A stretch of DNA of 64,000 nucleotides from Allgaiera indica (lineage in GTDB: Bacteria; Pseudomonadota; Alphaproteobacteria; Rhodobacterales; Rhodobacteraceae). The position numbers and the translations under genes are program-made. Position 1 is the first letter of the stretch; each line of letters starts with the position of its first letter. Positions 52,689 to 62,271 of this stretch are shown here, in pieces. The notes beneath the pieces were generated by a model. It was given only the letters and a program-made list of their open reading frames with translations, had not been told where the DNA came from and made no database searches. Location: contig NZ_FNOB01000006.1 of the NCBI RefSeq assembly GCF_900106675.1, positions 62,001 through 126,000 of the forward strand, given 5' to 3'.

Positions 52689-54266
52689 TTAGCCGACCGT
52701 CACCTCGATCATCGCCGGACCCGTCGTGGCGCGTGCGCGCGCCAGGGCCGCAGTCAAAGCGGCCGGATCGGCGGCAATGCGCTGATGCGGCAGGCCGCAG
52801 GCCCGGGCGAGATCGGCGAAATCGGGGGGCGTGGGATCGCAGCCCAGAACCTCGGCCCCCGCCGCCGCCATCGCCTGTGCGATCTCGCCATAGCCGCGAT
52901 TGTTCCAGATCAGGAAGATGATCCCCAGTTCCTCATCGCGCGCGGTCATCAACTCGGCCAGGCTGAATTGCAGCCCGCCGTCGCCGGCAAGGCAGACGAC
53001 GGGGACATCCGGCGCCGCCAGCGCCGCGCCGATCGCCGCGGGCGCGCCATAGCCCAGCGCGCCGTAGCCGGTGGCCGCGTTGAACCAGCCGCCGGGGCGG
53101 TCGTGATCGTAGTACAGGTTGCCGGCATAGACCGGTTGCGTGCTGTCGCCCACCACGATCGCCCCAGGCAGGGCGGCGCGCAGCGCATCAAGCAGCCCGA
53201 CCATGGCGCGATAGCCGGGCCCGATCTCGTCCCAGGCCGCGCGGCGCGCGGCGGCGGCGCGGCCGGCGCCGTCGCGGTCGCGCGGTGCCAGTTCCTGCGC
53301 CAACCCCCGCGCCAGCCCCTGCAGCAGGGCGCCCGCGTCGCCGCGCAGTGCTTCTGCCGCCGGGTGGCGGGCCAGTTGATCGGCATCGGCGTCGATGCGG
53401 ATCATCCCCGACAGGTCCGGCAATCCGCCTCGGCCATACATGTCATAATCGGTCGGCCCCAGTTCGGTACCCACCGCCAGCACCTGATCCGCCGCCGCGA
53501 TCAACCCGCGCACCGCGTCGAGCGAGGGGCTGGCCGGCACCCCCAGCGGATGATCGTGCAGCAAGCCGCGCGCATTCGCCGTCATCACCACCGGGGCGTC
53601 CAGCGCCTCGGCCAGCGCGCGCAGCGCGGGTCCGGCCCGCTTCGCCCCACCACCGGCCAGGATCACCGGCCGCGCCGCGCGGGCCAGGCGCGCGCGGGCC
53701 CGCGACAGATCCGGCAGCGACGCCTCGGGCGCCGGGGCGGGCCCGGGCTGCGGCCCGGCCTCTGCCGGCAGCACATCGATCGGCACCTGCAGATGCACCG
53801 GCCCGCCGCGCCCCGCCATCGCGGCAAAGCAGCGATCGAGCGCCGGCGCCAGATCGGCGCCCAGCGCCACCTCTTCGGCATGCAGCGCGACCGAGGCCAT
53901 GGTCGCCAGTTGATCGGGCAATTCGTGCAGATGCCCCAGCCCCCTGCCCTGCGCGGCGCGCGGGTTCACCCCCGAGATCACCAGGATCGGCACCGAATCG
54001 GCACGCGCCTGCGCCATCGGCGTCAGCGCGTTCGTGGCCCCCGGCCCGGTGATCACGAAGGCCACCCCCGGCCGCCCCGCGACCCGCGCGAAGCCGTCCG
54101 CGGCAAAGCCCGCCGCCTGTTCGTGACGCACGGTCACATGGCGCAGACCCGACCCGGGCAACGCGCGATAAAGCTCGACCGTGTGCACGCCGGGGATGCC
54201 GAAGACCGCCGTCACCCCCCGTGCCTTCAGCCCCTCGACCAGGGCCTGACCCATTGCCGCCATCAA
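52689..54266 (-). CDS. ThDP-dependent decarboxylase, possibly 5-guanidino-2-oxopentanoate decarboxylase
   Basis: The 525-residue protein is an acetolactate synthase-like ThDP enzyme. The catalytic Glu is in [14 protein letters not shown] (about residue 49) and the ThDP motif is [29 protein letters not shown] (about 430-458). Similar Rhodobacterales proteins are often annotated as AruI, an enzyme of arginine transamination. The divergent polar amino-acid transporter supports a basic amino acid substrate. No ilvN-type small subunit is nearby, so biosynthetic acetolactate synthase is unlikely. Confidence 0.7.
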   Translation of the reverse strand: MMAAMGQALVEGLKARGVTAVFGIPGVHTVELYRALPGSGLRHVTVRHEQAAGFAADGFARVAGRPGVAFVITGPGATNALTPMAQARADSVPILVISGVNPRAAQGRGLGHLHELPDQLATMASVALHAEEVALGADLAPALDRCFAAMAGRGGPVHLQVPIDVLPAEAGPQPGPAPAPEASLPDLSRARARLARAARPVILAGGGAKRAGPALRALAEALDAPVVMTANARGLLHDHPLGVPASPSLDAVRGLIAAADQVLAVGTELGPTDYDMYGRGGLPDLSGMIRIDADADQLARHPAAEALRGDAGALLQGLARGLAQELAPRDRDGAGRAAAARRAAWDEIGPGYRAMVGLLDALRAALPGAIVVGDSTQPVYAGNLYYDHDRPGGWFNAATGYGALGYGAPAAIGAALAAPDVPVVCLAGDGGLQFSLAELMTARDEELGIIFLIWNNRGYGEIAQAMAAAGAEVLGCDPTPPDFADLARACGLPHQRIAADPAALTAALARARATTGPAMIEVTVG

Positions 54267-54392
54267 CGAACCTCCTGCGATTTCATGCCTTCGCGGCCGT
54301 TATTCAAACGGATAGCTGCCCAATTATGCGCTTGCGCTCCAAACTGGCACGATGATTTATTCGCCCGCACCCAATCACGGAGAAGACGCTGC

Positions 54393-55157
54393 ATGACGGC
54401 TGCCACGGCCCAAAGCGCCCCGCAAGAGAGAAACGGCAATGACCGGTCCGAGGCGATCCGCGTCGAGAACCTGCACAAGACCTTCGGCGAATTGGAAGTG
54501 CTGAAGGGCGTTTCGCTGACCGCGCATGAAGGCGATGTGGTGGCGATCATCGGCGGCTCGGGCTCGGGCAAGTCGACGATGCTGCGCTGTATCAATTTCC
54601 TCGAAACCCCGACCTCGGGCCGCATCGTGATCGGCGGCGAGGAGGTCGCGATGCGCCCCGACGGAAGCCCCGCCTCGCGCCGTCAGATCGAACATATCCG
54701 GCAGCGGCTGGGGATGGTGTTCCAGTCCTTCAACCTGTGGTCGCACAAGACGGTGATGGAAAACCTGATCGAGGTGCCCGTCCATGTGCTGAAGGTGCCC
54801 AAGGAGGAGGCGATCGAGCGCGCCCGGACACTGCTGGCGCGGGTCGGGCTTTCCGACAAGGCCGATGTCTACCCCGCCTTCATGTCGGGCGGCCAGCAGC
54901 AGCGCGCCGCCATCGCACGCGCCCTGGCGATCGAGCCGCGCGCGATGCTGTTCGACGAACCCACCAGCGCGCTCGACCCCGAATTGGTGGGCGAGGTGTT
55001 GAACGTCATCCGCGACCTCGCCAAGGAAGGCCGCACGATGTTGCTGGTGACGCATGAGATGAAATTCGCCCGCGAGGTGTCGGATCATGTGATCTACCTC
55101 TACAACGGGCGTATCGAGTCCGGTCTGAACAAATCCTACGGCATTGATTTTGTGTGA
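54393..55157 (+). pseudogene. Polar amino-acid ABC transporter ATPase, 3' end displaced by an IS element
   Basis: The frame from ATG 54393 encodes an HisP/GlnQ-type ATPase with Walker [10 protein letters not shown], signature [14 protein letters not shown], Walker [14 protein letters not shown] and switch LLVTHEM. At the codons for GRIE (55109-55118) the gene is cut by an insertion sequence. Element DNA adds 12 new codons ([12 protein letters not shown]) before a stop at 55155-55157, giving a 254-residue protein lacking the last 26 native residues. All catalytic motifs remain, so it might still work; whether it does is unknown. Confidence 0.85.
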
Positions 55158-56603
55158 TTATGGCGACCTTTTGGTCGCTTATGCCTGCAAGGTTTCATAT
55201 GATTTCTTTGGAAACCTTGCAGATTTGGAAGCCGCGATGAAACACCGTCCGCGCCCCGAGGAACAAGACGATCTCCTGCGCCCCCGCCTGGTCGACATGA
55301 TCGACATGCGCCACGAACTGGCGAAGCTTGCGGAGCTGATCGACTGGGAGTTCTTTGAGAGCGAATGGGCCGGGTTCTTCCCTTCGTCCAAGGGCCGCCC
55401 GGCGACGTCGCCGCGGCTGGTGGCGGGTCTGATGTATCTGCAGCACGCCTATCGGCTCTCCGACGAGGCCGTGGTCGCACGCTGGGTGGAGAACCCATAC
55501 TTCCAACACTTCACCGGTGAGACATTCTTTCAGCACCGCCCGCCGATCGATCCCTCGTCGCTTGTGCGGTGGCGCAAGCGGATCGGCGAGGACGGGGTGG
55601 AGTGGCTGCTGACCAAGACGATCGAGGCCGGGCGCAAATCAGGCGCGGTCGATGAGGGGAGCCTGTCGCGGGTCGCGGTCGACACCACCGTCATGGAGAA
55701 GACCATCGCGCATCCGACGGACTCCCGGCTCTACGAGAAGGCCCGGCGCCAGCTGGTTGCCCTGGCCGCGGAGGCCGGGATCGAGCTGCGGCAGAGCTAC
55801 AATCGGCTCGCGCCCCGGCTGGCCATGCAGGTGGGCCGCTACGCCCATGCCCGGCAGTTCCGGCGCATGCGCAAGGCGCTGCGAAAGCTCAAGGGTTACA
55901 CGGGTCGTGTCATGCGCGACCTGCGCCGCCACCTCGACGAGATCCCGGATGGCGCCTTGCGCGATCGCGTTCTCGAAGCTCTCTGGCTGGTTAGCCGACT
56001 CCTGCACCAGGGGCCGAAGAGCCAAGGCAAGATCTACGCCCTGCATGAGCCGGAGGTGGACTGCATCTCAAAGGGCAAGGCGCGGGTGCGCTATGAGTTC
56101 GGCACCAAGGTCAGCATCGCCACGACCCTGACAGGGGGCTTCGTGGTCGGCACGCGCAGTTACCCGGGCAACCCGTACGACGGCCACACCCTCGGTGAGT
56201 CGCTCGAGCAGGTCGAGACCCTCACAGACCGGAAGATCTCCTTGGCTGTCGTTGACCGCGGTTACCGCGGGCACGGGGTGGAGACGACGAAGGTGCTGAT
56301 CAGCGGAACCCGAAAGGGCATCACGCCCGCGCTGGCGAAACTGCTCAAGCGCCGCAGCGCCATTGAGCCCGAGATCGGCCACATGAAATCTGACGGGCGT
56401 CTCGCCCGCTGTCCGCTGAAGGGCACCATCGGCGACGCGATCTTCGCCGTGCTCTGCGGCTGCGGCCACAACATCCGCAAGATCCTCGCCCACCTCCGAG
56501 CCATAATCACCGCGATTTTGACCGCCGTTCTGGCTGCGCTCGGCGACGGAAACCAGCGGCCCTACGCTGAACTCGGCGCCTGAAACCTTTGTTCATAGTC
56601 GAC
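55119..56603 (+). mobile_element. IS5-family insertion sequence, about 1.49 kb, inserted in the ABC ATPase gene
   Basis: The element splits the ATPase gene and carries one transposase gene. The 7-base sequence TATCGAG occurs directly before (55112-55118) and after (56604-56610) it, as expected for target duplication. Near the ends TGAACAAA (55126-55133) and its complement TTTGTTCA (56588-56595) form the core of imperfect terminal inverted repeats. Exact ends may shift by a base, because the alignment of the repeats favours a right end one base shorter. Confidence 0.85.
55237..56583 (+). CDS. IS5-family DDE transposase
   Basis: The 448-residue protein has an InsH-type N-terminal domain (DUF772; RLVAGLMYLQHAYRLSDEAVVARWVENPYFQHF at about residues 60-95) and a DDE core. 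The catalytic residues are probably the Asp of AVDTTVMEK (about 150), the Asp of VVDRGYRGHG (about 340) and the Glu of IEPEIGHMKSDGRL (about 380). ATG 55237 gives the natural start MKHRPRPEEQDDL; a longer TTG-started frame from 55144 lacks a good site. The gene appears intact, so the element may be active. Confidence 0.9.
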   Translation: MKHRPRPEEQDDLLRPRLVDMIDMRHELAKLAELIDWEFFESEWAGFFPSSKGRPATSPRLVAGLMYLQHAYRLSDEAVVARWVENPYFQHFTGETFFQHRPPIDPSSLVRWRKRIGEDGVEWLLTKTIEAGRKSGAVDEGSLSRVAVDTTVMEKTIAHPTDSRLYEKARRQLVALAAEAGIELRQSYNRLAPRLAMQVGRYAHARQFRRMRKALRKLKGYTGRVMRDLRRHLDEIPDGALRDRVLEALWLVSRLLHQGPKSQGKIYALHEPEVDCISKGKARVRYEFGTKVSIATTLTGGFVVGTRSYPGNPYDGHTLGESLEQVETLTDRKISLAVVDRGYRGHGVETTKVLISGTRKGITPALAKLLKRRSAIEPEIGHMKSDGRLARCPLKGTIGDAIFAVLCGCGHNIRKILAHLRAIITAILTAVLAALGDGNQRPYAELGA

Positions 56604-56610
56604 TATCGAG

Positions 56611-56691
56611 GAACAGGGACCGCCCGACCAGCTGTTCGGCGATCCCCGATCGGAACGGCTGCAGCAGTTCCTCAGAACGGTGGGCTGGTAA
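56611..56691 (+). pseudogene. 3' remnant of the ABC transporter ATPase gene
   Basis: Right after the element and its target duplication, the frame reads EQGPPDQLFGDPRSERLQQFLRTVGW and ends at TAA 56689-56691. This is the normal C-terminal tail of HisP/GlnQ-type ATPases and joins perfectly to the 5' part when the element and one TATCGAG copy are removed, restoring a protein of 268 residues. Confidence 0.9.
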
Positions 56692-56743
56692 GGCCCGCCG
56701 CAACAACAGCGAAAAACCGAACGACCAACGGAGAGTGAAGATC

Positions 56744-57520
56744 ATGAAACTCAAGACCCTCATCATCGCGGGTGTCGCCGCGCTTGGCCTCGTGGGCACG
56801 GCCCAGGCCAAGGTCATCAAGGTCGGCGTCGCGTCCGAACCCTACCCGCCGTTCTCGACGATGGACGCCTCGGGCCATTGGCAGGGCTGGGAAATCGACC
56901 TGATGCACGCGATCTGCAAGGATCAGAAACTGGATTGCAAGATCACCACCGTCGCCTGGGACGGCATCATCCCGGCGCTGACCTCGGGCCAGATCGACGT
57001 GATCATGTCGTCGATGTCGATCACCAAGAAGCGTGAGAAGGTCATCGCCTTCTCGAACAAGTACTATGAGACCCCGGCCGCCGTCGCCGCCCCCAAGGGC
57101 GCCAAGTTCAAGGCCACGCCGGCCAGCATGAAGGGCCTGACCATCGGCGTCGAGGTCGGCTCGACCAACCAGGCCTATGCGAAGAAGTTCTTCTCGAAGA
57201 CCGCGACGCTGAAGACCTACCAGACCCAGGACCAGGCCAACCAGGACCTCGCCGCCGGCCGCATCGACGCGACCATCGCCGACGAGATGGCGCTGGACGG
57301 TTTCCTGAAGACCAAGCAGGGCAAGGCCTGCTGCGAACTGGTCGGCGCGCTGCCCTATGACAGCGAGACGCTGGGTTCGGGCATCGGCGCGGGCTTCCGC
57401 AAATCCGACACCGCGCTGCGCGAGAAGTTCAACAAGGGGATCGCCGACGTGCGCGCCAACGGCGAGTATCAGAAGATCACCAAGAAGTACTTCACCTTCG
57501 ACATCTACGGCGGCAAGTAA
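56744..57520 (+). CDS. Polar amino-acid ABC transporter binding protein
   Basis: The 258-residue protein has a signal peptide (MKLKTLIIAGVAALGLVGTAQA) and the family 3 solute-binding pattern VGVASEPYPPFSTMDASGHWQGWEIDLMHAICK and GQIDVIMSSMSITKKREKVIAFSNKYYETPA. These resemble the lysine/arginine/ornithine- and histidine-binding proteins. ATG 56744 follows GGAGAGTGAAG. It lies 53 bases after the ATPase remnant, so its transcription may now depend on read-through from the insertion element or an own promoter. Confidence 0.88.
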   Translation: MKLKTLIIAGVAALGLVGTAQAKVIKVGVASEPYPPFSTMDASGHWQGWEIDLMHAICKDQKLDCKITTVAWDGIIPALTSGQIDVIMSSMSITKKREKVIAFSNKYYETPAAVAAPKGAKFKATPASMKGLTIGVEVGSTNQAYAKKFFSKTATLKTYQTQDQANQDLAAGRIDATIADEMALDGFLKTKQGKACCELVGALPYDSETLGSGIGAGFRKSDTALREKFNKGIADVRANGEYQKITKKYFTFDIYGGK

Positions 57521-57530
57521 GGCCTGAGGG

Positions 57531-58283
57531 ATGAACTGGCTGTTCGGGCTGTTCGAGCCGGGTCACGCGCTGGGCCTTCTGGCGATGTCCCCCCCCGGTT
57601 GGGGGGGGGCTTTGCTGACGGGCCTGTCGCATACGCTGGAAATCGCCATCGGATCCTACATCCTGGGCACCGCCATCGGTGTGCTCGGGGCGTTCGGCAA
57701 GCTGTATGGCGGGCCGATCATCAAGGATCTGCTGGCGATCTACACCACCGCGATCCGGGCGATCCCCGAACTGATCGAGATCTTGCTTCTGTACTATCTG
57801 GTCCCCGATATCGTGAACCGTTTCCTGCTAAGCATGGGCCGGCCGCGCATCGACCTGCCGCCGATCCTGGTGGGTACGCTGGTGCTGGGCTTCGTGCTGG
57901 GCGCCTATATGACCGAGGTGCTGCGCGGCGCCATCCTTGCCGTGCCGCATGGCCAGGTCGAGGCCGCCCGCGCCTATGGCATGACGCCGCTGCAGATCGC
58001 GCGCCGGGTGACGCTGCCGCAGATGCTGGCCTATGCGCTGCCCGGCATGGCCAACCTGTGGCTGAACCTGACCAAGGACACCGCCCTGCTGGCGGTGATC
58101 GGCTTCAACGAGTTGACCGAAACCGCATTGCAGGCCGGTGGCACCACCAAGGCCTTCATGCTGTTCTTCACCGCCGCGGGGATCCTCTATCTGATCATCT
58201 CGGCGCTGTCGGGCCGGCTTTTCGCACTGGCCGAACGCCGGGCGCGGCGCGGCCAGCCCAATATTCGCGGAGGCGGGATATGA
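57531..58283 (+). CDS. Polar amino-acid ABC transporter permease (HisQ-like)
   Basis: The 250-residue protein has about five membrane segments and the EAA loop GQVEAARAYGMTPLQIARRVTLPQML (about residues 143-168) that contacts the ATPase. It sits 10 bases after the binding protein and overlaps the next permease by four bases. Codons 20-27 are encoded by a run of eight C and a run of nine G separated by GGTT, which is slippage-prone. Confidence 0.88.
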   Translation: MNWLFGLFEPGHALGLLAMSPPGWGGALLTGLSHTLEIAIGSYILGTAIGVLGAFGKLYGGPIIKDLLAIYTTAIRAIPELIEILLLYYLVPDIVNRFLLSMGRPRIDLPPILVGTLVLGFVLGAYMTEVLRGAILAVPHGQVEAARAYGMTPLQIARRVTLPQMLAYALPGMANLWLNLTKDTALLAVIGFNELTETALQAGGTTKAFMLFFTAAGILYLIISALSGRLFALAERRARRGQPNIRGGGI

Positions 58284-59068
58284 GGGCGCTGATCAAGCCG
58301 ATGCTGCTGCCGCGCCGGCTGTTCCTGCTGGCCGTGGGCATCGCCATCGTGGCCTGGGCGATCCTGACCCTGGATTGGAGCTGGCTGCCCACCTATGTCG
58401 CGAACGGGCTGCTGCTGGAAGGGCTTTGGACCACGACCTACATGCTGGTGCTCAGCTGGGCCATGGGCCTTTTCCTGGCGATCTGGCTGGGCCTCGCCCA
58501 GGCCGCGGGGCCCTGGTATGTGGCGCTGCCGGCCAAGGGCTTTTGCTCGATGATCCGCGGCACACCGCTGCTGTTGCAGCTGTGGTTCCTGTACTACGGG
58601 CTCGGCTCTCTGTTTCCGCAGTTCCCGTGGATCCGCGAATCCTGGGCCTGGGCCTATCTGCGCGAAGCCTGGCCCTACGGGCTGCTGGCCCTGACCATGA
58701 GCTTCGCGGGCTATGAGGGCGAAGTCATGCGCGGCGCGCTGCTGGGCGTGCCCAAGGGCCAGTTGGAGGCCGCGCGCGCCTATGGCATGCCGCGCCTCAC
58801 CATCCTGCGCCGGATCTGGCTGCCGCAGGCGATCCGCCGGGTGCTGCCCACCCTGGGCGGCGAGACCGTGCTGCAACTGAAATCGACGCCGCTGATCGCC
58901 ACGATCACGGTGCTCGACCTCTATCAGGTCAGCCTGCAGATCCGACAGGATACCTTCATCATCTACGAGCCGCTGTTGCTGCTCGCGGTGCTATACATGT
59001 TCTATACCGGATTGATCGTGCTGGCCTTCCGCTTCATCGAGCGCCAGGTGCCCGCGAAACTCGGCTGA
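58280..59068 (+). CDS. Polar amino-acid ABC transporter permease (HisM-like)
   Basis: The 262-residue protein has about five membrane segments and the EAA loop GQLEAARAYGMPRLTILRRIWLPQAI (about residues 160-185). It is the second permease of the heterodimeric channel and starts at ATG 58280, overlapping the previous stop (ATGA). Two hairpin terminators follow. Confidence 0.88.
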   Translation: MRALIKPMLLPRRLFLLAVGIAIVAWAILTLDWSWLPTYVANGLLLEGLWTTTYMLVLSWAMGLFLAIWLGLAQAAGPWYVALPAKGFCSMIRGTPLLLQLWFLYYGLGSLFPQFPWIRESWAWAYLREAWPYGLLALTMSFAGYEGEVMRGALLGVPKGQLEAARAYGMPRLTILRRIWLPQAIRRVLPTLGGETVLQLKSTPLIATITVLDLYQVSLQIRQDTFIIYEPLLLLAVLYMFYTGLIVLAFRFIERQVPAKLG

Positions 59069-59103
59069 AGCCGCGGGCCGGGCCGGCCGCTCCGGCCCGC
59101 GCC

Positions 59104-59149
59104 AAATTCCTTCTCAAGGAATTTGCGAAAACGCTTGCCAAGCGTTTTT
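59104..59149. terminator. Pair of hairpins between hisM-like and trpA genes
   Basis: Two perfect 9-bp hairpins stand side by side: AAATTCCTT-CTC-AAGGAATTT (59104-59124) and AAAACGCTT-GCC-AAGCGTTTT with an extra T (59128-59149). With A runs on the left and T runs on the right, each can stop transcription in either direction between the convergent genes. Confidence 0.8.
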
Positions 59150-59160
59150 CCGCGCCCGGC

Positions 59161-59952
59161 TCAGGCCGAATGCGCCCCGGCGGCCAGCGCGCCGGCGAAG
59201 GCCGCCACCTCGGTCGGGGTCTTGCCGGCGGCGATCTCCTTCACGATCGCGGATCCTACGACGCAGCCGTCGGCCACGCCCGCGATCTCGCGCGCGGTTT
59301 CGGGGGTGTTGATGCCAAAGCCCACCACCACCGGCAGATCGGTCGCGGCCTTGATCCGCGCCACTTCCGGCCCGACCTGCGCCGCCTGCGCCGCCGCCGC
59401 CCCGGTTATGCCGGTGATCGAGACGTAATAGACGAAGCCAGAGGTGTTCTGCAGCACCTTGGGCAGGCGCGCGTCATCGGTCGTGGGCGTTGCCAGGCGG
59501 ATGAAGTTGATGCCCGCGTCGCGCGCGGGGATGCACAGCTCGTCGTCCTCTTCGGGCGGCAGGTCGACGATGATCAGCCCGTCGATCCCGGCCGCCTTGG
59601 CGTCGGTCAGGAAGCGCGCGACACCGCGCGAATAGATCGGGTTGTAATAGCCCATCATCACGATCGGGGTGGTATCGTCGCCACGCCGGAACTCGGCCAC
59701 CATGTCCAGCGTCTTCTGCAGCGTCTGACCGCCTTCCAGCGCGCGCTGCCCGGCCAGCTGGATCGTCGGGCCGTCGGCCATCGGATCGGTGAAGGGCATG
59801 CCCAGTTCGATGACATCGACCCCCTGCCCCGGCAGCGCCTTCATCACCGCAAGCGAGGTCTCCATGTCCGGATCGCCCGCCATGATGTAGGATACGAACG
59901 CCTTCTTGCCCGCGGCCTTGAGTTGCGCGAATTTGGTATCGATGCGGGTCAT
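59161..59952 (-). CDS. trpA: Tryptophan synthase alpha chain
   Basis: The 263-residue protein is a TIM-barrel TrpA with the catalytic Glu in [19 protein letters not shown] (about residue 50) and Asp in [11 protein letters not shown] (about residue 130-138). It splits indole-3-glycerol phosphate to indole for TrpB. It stands apart from other trp genes in this window. Confidence 0.96.
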   Translation of the reverse strand: MTRIDTKFAQLKAAGKKAFVSYIMAGDPDMETSLAVMKALPGQGVDVIELGMPFTDPMADGPTIQLAGQRALEGGQTLQKTLDMVAEFRRGDDTTPIVMMGYYNPIYSRGVARFLTDAKAAGIDGLIIVDLPPEEDDELCIPARDAGINFIRLATPTTDDARLPKVLQNTSGFVYYVSITGITGAAAAQAAQVGPEVARIKAATDLPVVVGFGINTPETAREIAGVADGCVVGSAIVKEIAAGKTPTEVAAFAGALAAGAHSA

Positions 59953-60111
59953 GCTGGCGTCTCCTCGGCGATGTCCGATCCGATGTGCCCGAGGGCCGCG
60001 GGAAAATCAATGTGTTCCGATGCGTTGATCCACCGCATCACCGGGTTTCATTTTCCTTCCGCCCACGGGGCGCTAGCTTCCTGGCAATGCCGGACATACG
60101 GGGGACTGGGG

Positions 60112-60936
60112 ATGTTGCAGCGTATCTGTGCCTTTTCCAATGATGGCGCCGGGGGCAATCCCGCCGGCGTCTGGCTTGGGGCACAGTTGCCACCGGAGGC
60201 CCAGATGCAGTCGATCGCCGCCGAGGTAGGCTATTCCGAAACCGCCTTCGCCGCCAAACAGGCGGATGGCTACCGGGTGCGCTATTTCGCCCCACAGGGA
60301 GAGGTTCCGTTCTGTGGCCACGCGACGATCGCGCTTGGCGCGGCGCTTGCCCAGTCCGAAGGGCCGGCCCGCTTTACCCTGCGCCTCAACACGGGCGAAA
60401 TTTCGGTCGAAGGACGCCGCGAGGGGGCCGGCTGGGGCGCCGAGCTTACCTCGCCCCCCACCCGGCATGGCCCGGTCGACGCCGCCGAGGCCGAGGCGGC
60501 GCTGGCGCTGTTCGGCCTCGAACCCGGGGATATCGACGCGCGCCTTGGCCTTGCGCGCATCAACGGCGGGGCGGATCACCTGCTGATCCCGCTCGGCCAT
60601 GCCAGGCTGCTGCATGAGGCGCGCTACGCGTTCGACCGCGGCGCGCGTTTCATGCAGGCGGCCGGGCTGGTGACGGTCGCACTTGTCTGGCAGGAGGCGC
60701 CGGGGCGCTTTCACGCCCGCAACGCCTTCGCCGGACATGGCGTCTACGAGGATCCGGCCACCGGCGCCGCCGCGGCTGCGCTGACGGGGTGGCTGCGCGA
60801 CACCGGCCGGCACCAGGGGCCCGTCCACATCCGCCAGGGGGAAGACATGGGCCAACCCAGCCTCATCCACGCCCAGGCCACCGAAGGCGCGGGCAATCCG
60901 GTGCGCGTCTGGGGCGCGACCCGGACGCTGCCCTGA
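60112..60936 (+). CDS. PhzF-family isomerase
   Basis: The 274-residue protein matches the PhzF/diaminopimelate epimerase-like fold: FSNDGAGGNPAGVWL (residues 8-22), EVGYSETAF with the conserved Glu, RYFAPQGEVPFCGHATIALG and EDPATGAAAAALTGWL (about 218-233). Such proteins shift double bonds in various small acids. The substrate is unknown. It is divergent from trpA and upstream of ychF. Confidence 0.88.
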   Translation: MLQRICAFSNDGAGGNPAGVWLGAQLPPEAQMQSIAAEVGYSETAFAAKQADGYRVRYFAPQGEVPFCGHATIALGAALAQSEGPARFTLRLNTGEISVEGRREGAGWGAELTSPPTRHGPVDAAEAEAALALFGLEPGDIDARLGLARINGGADHLLIPLGHARLLHEARYAFDRGARFMQAAGLVTVALVWQEAPGRFHARNAFAGHGVYEDPATGAAAAALTGWLRDTGRHQGPVHIRQGEDMGQPSLIHAQATEGAGNPVRVWGATRTLP

Positions 60937-61030
60937 CCCGGCCCCGCCCCCGCCCTGACCCCCGCTGTACCTTGCGCGGGCGCACTGCCTTGCCTAAAAG
61001 CCCCGTGAAACCGGGTTCAAGGAGATGCGG

Positions 61031-62128
61031 ATGGGCTTTCGCATGGGTATTGTCGGTCTGCCGAATGTCGGCAAGTCGACCCTTTTCAACGCGCTGACGC
61101 GGACCGCCGCCGCGCAGGCCGCGAACTTTCCCTTCTGCACGATCGAACCCAACGTGGGCGAGGTTGCGGTACCCGATGCCCGCCTCGACAAGCTGGCCGC
61201 GATCGCGGGTTCAAAGCAGATCATCCCCACGCGGATCACCTTCGTCGATATCGCGGGGCTGGTGAAGGGCGCCTCCAAGGGCGAGGGCCTGGGCAACCAG
61301 TTCCTGGCCAATATCCGCGAGGTCGATGCCATCGCCCATGTGCTGCGCTGTTTTGAGGACGGCGATGTCACCCATGTCGAGGGCCGGGTCGACCCGATCG
61401 CCGATGCCGAGACGATCGAGACCGAGTTGATGCTGGCCGATCTGGACTCGATCGAGCGTCGCCTGCAGGGCCTGTCGCGCAAGCTGCGCGGTGGCGACAA
61501 GGAGGCGGTGGTACAGGACAAGCTGCTGCGCCTGGCGCAGGCCGCGCTGGAAGATGGCCGCCCCGCCCGCACCGTCACCGTGCCCGAGGACGAGGCCCGC
61601 GCCTGGAGCCAGCTTCAGCTTTTGACCGCCAAGCCCGTGCTTTATGTCTGCAATGTCGAGGAAAGCGCCGCCGCCACCGGCAACGCGCAATCCGAGCGGG
61701 TGGCGAAGATGGCTGCCGAACAGGGCGCGGGCACGGTGGTGATTTCGGCCCGGATCGAGGAGGAGATCAGCCAACTCGACCCCGAGGAAGCGGCGATGTT
61801 CCTTGAGGAGATGGGCCTTGAGGAGGCCGGTCTCGACCGTCTGATCCGCGCGGGCTACGACCTTCTGGGCCTGCAGACCTATTTTACGGTGGGCCCGAAG
61901 GAGGCGCGCGCCTGGACTATCCGCCGTGGCACGCTGGCACCGCGGGCCGCGGCGGTGATTCACGGTGATTTCGAGCGCGGCTTCATCCGGGCCGAGACGG
62001 TGGGCTATGCGGACTATGTCGCCCACGGCGGCGAGGCCGGCGCGAAGGAGGCGGGCAAGTTCCGTGTCGAGGGCAAGGGTTACGAGGTGAAGGACGGGGA
62101 CGTGCTACATTTCCTGTTCAACGCCTGA
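61031..62128 (+). CDS. ychF: Redox-regulated ATPase YchF
   Basis: The 365-residue Obg-related protein begins MGFRMGIVGLPNVGKSTLFNALT with the P-loop and has the switch DIAGLVKGASKGEGLGNQFL. The G4 motif is NVEE instead of NKxD, the basis of YchF's preference for ATP. A TGS domain ends the protein (EGKGYEVKDGDVLHFLFNA). ATG 61031 was chosen over ATG 61025 because the AAGGAG site would otherwise touch the start codon. Confidence 0.95.
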   Translation: MGFRMGIVGLPNVGKSTLFNALTRTAAAQAANFPFCTIEPNVGEVAVPDARLDKLAAIAGSKQIIPTRITFVDIAGLVKGASKGEGLGNQFLANIREVDAIAHVLRCFEDGDVTHVEGRVDPIADAETIETELMLADLDSIERRLQGLSRKLRGGDKEAVVQDKLLRLAQAALEDGRPARTVTVPEDEARAWSQLQLLTAKPVLYVCNVEESAAATGNAQSERVAKMAAEQGAGTVVISARIEEEISQLDPEEAAMFLEEMGLEEAGLDRLIRAGYDLLGLQTYFTVGPKEARAWTIRRGTLAPRAAAVIHGDFERGFIRAETVGYADYVAHGGEAGAKEAGKFRVEGKGYEVKDGDVLHFLFNA

Positions 62129-62181
62129 ACCGGTGAATTCCCCCCTTGCCCCCTCTGGTCAGTGCCATTAAACGGGTCGGC

Positions 62182-62271
62182 GGAGACGTGGCCGAGTGGT
62201 CGAAGGCACACCCCTGCTAAGGGTGCAGGCGGGAAACCGTCTCGAGGGTTCGAATCCCTTCGTCTCCGCCA
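62182..62271 (+). tRNA. tRNA-Ser (anticodon GCU)
   Basis: The 90-base gene folds as a class II tRNA: acceptor GGAGACG/CGTCTCC, anticodon loop CTGCTAA with GCT, a long variable arm, TTCGAAT in the T loop, and encoded CCA (62269-62271). It reads AGC and AGU serine codons. Confidence 0.97.
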
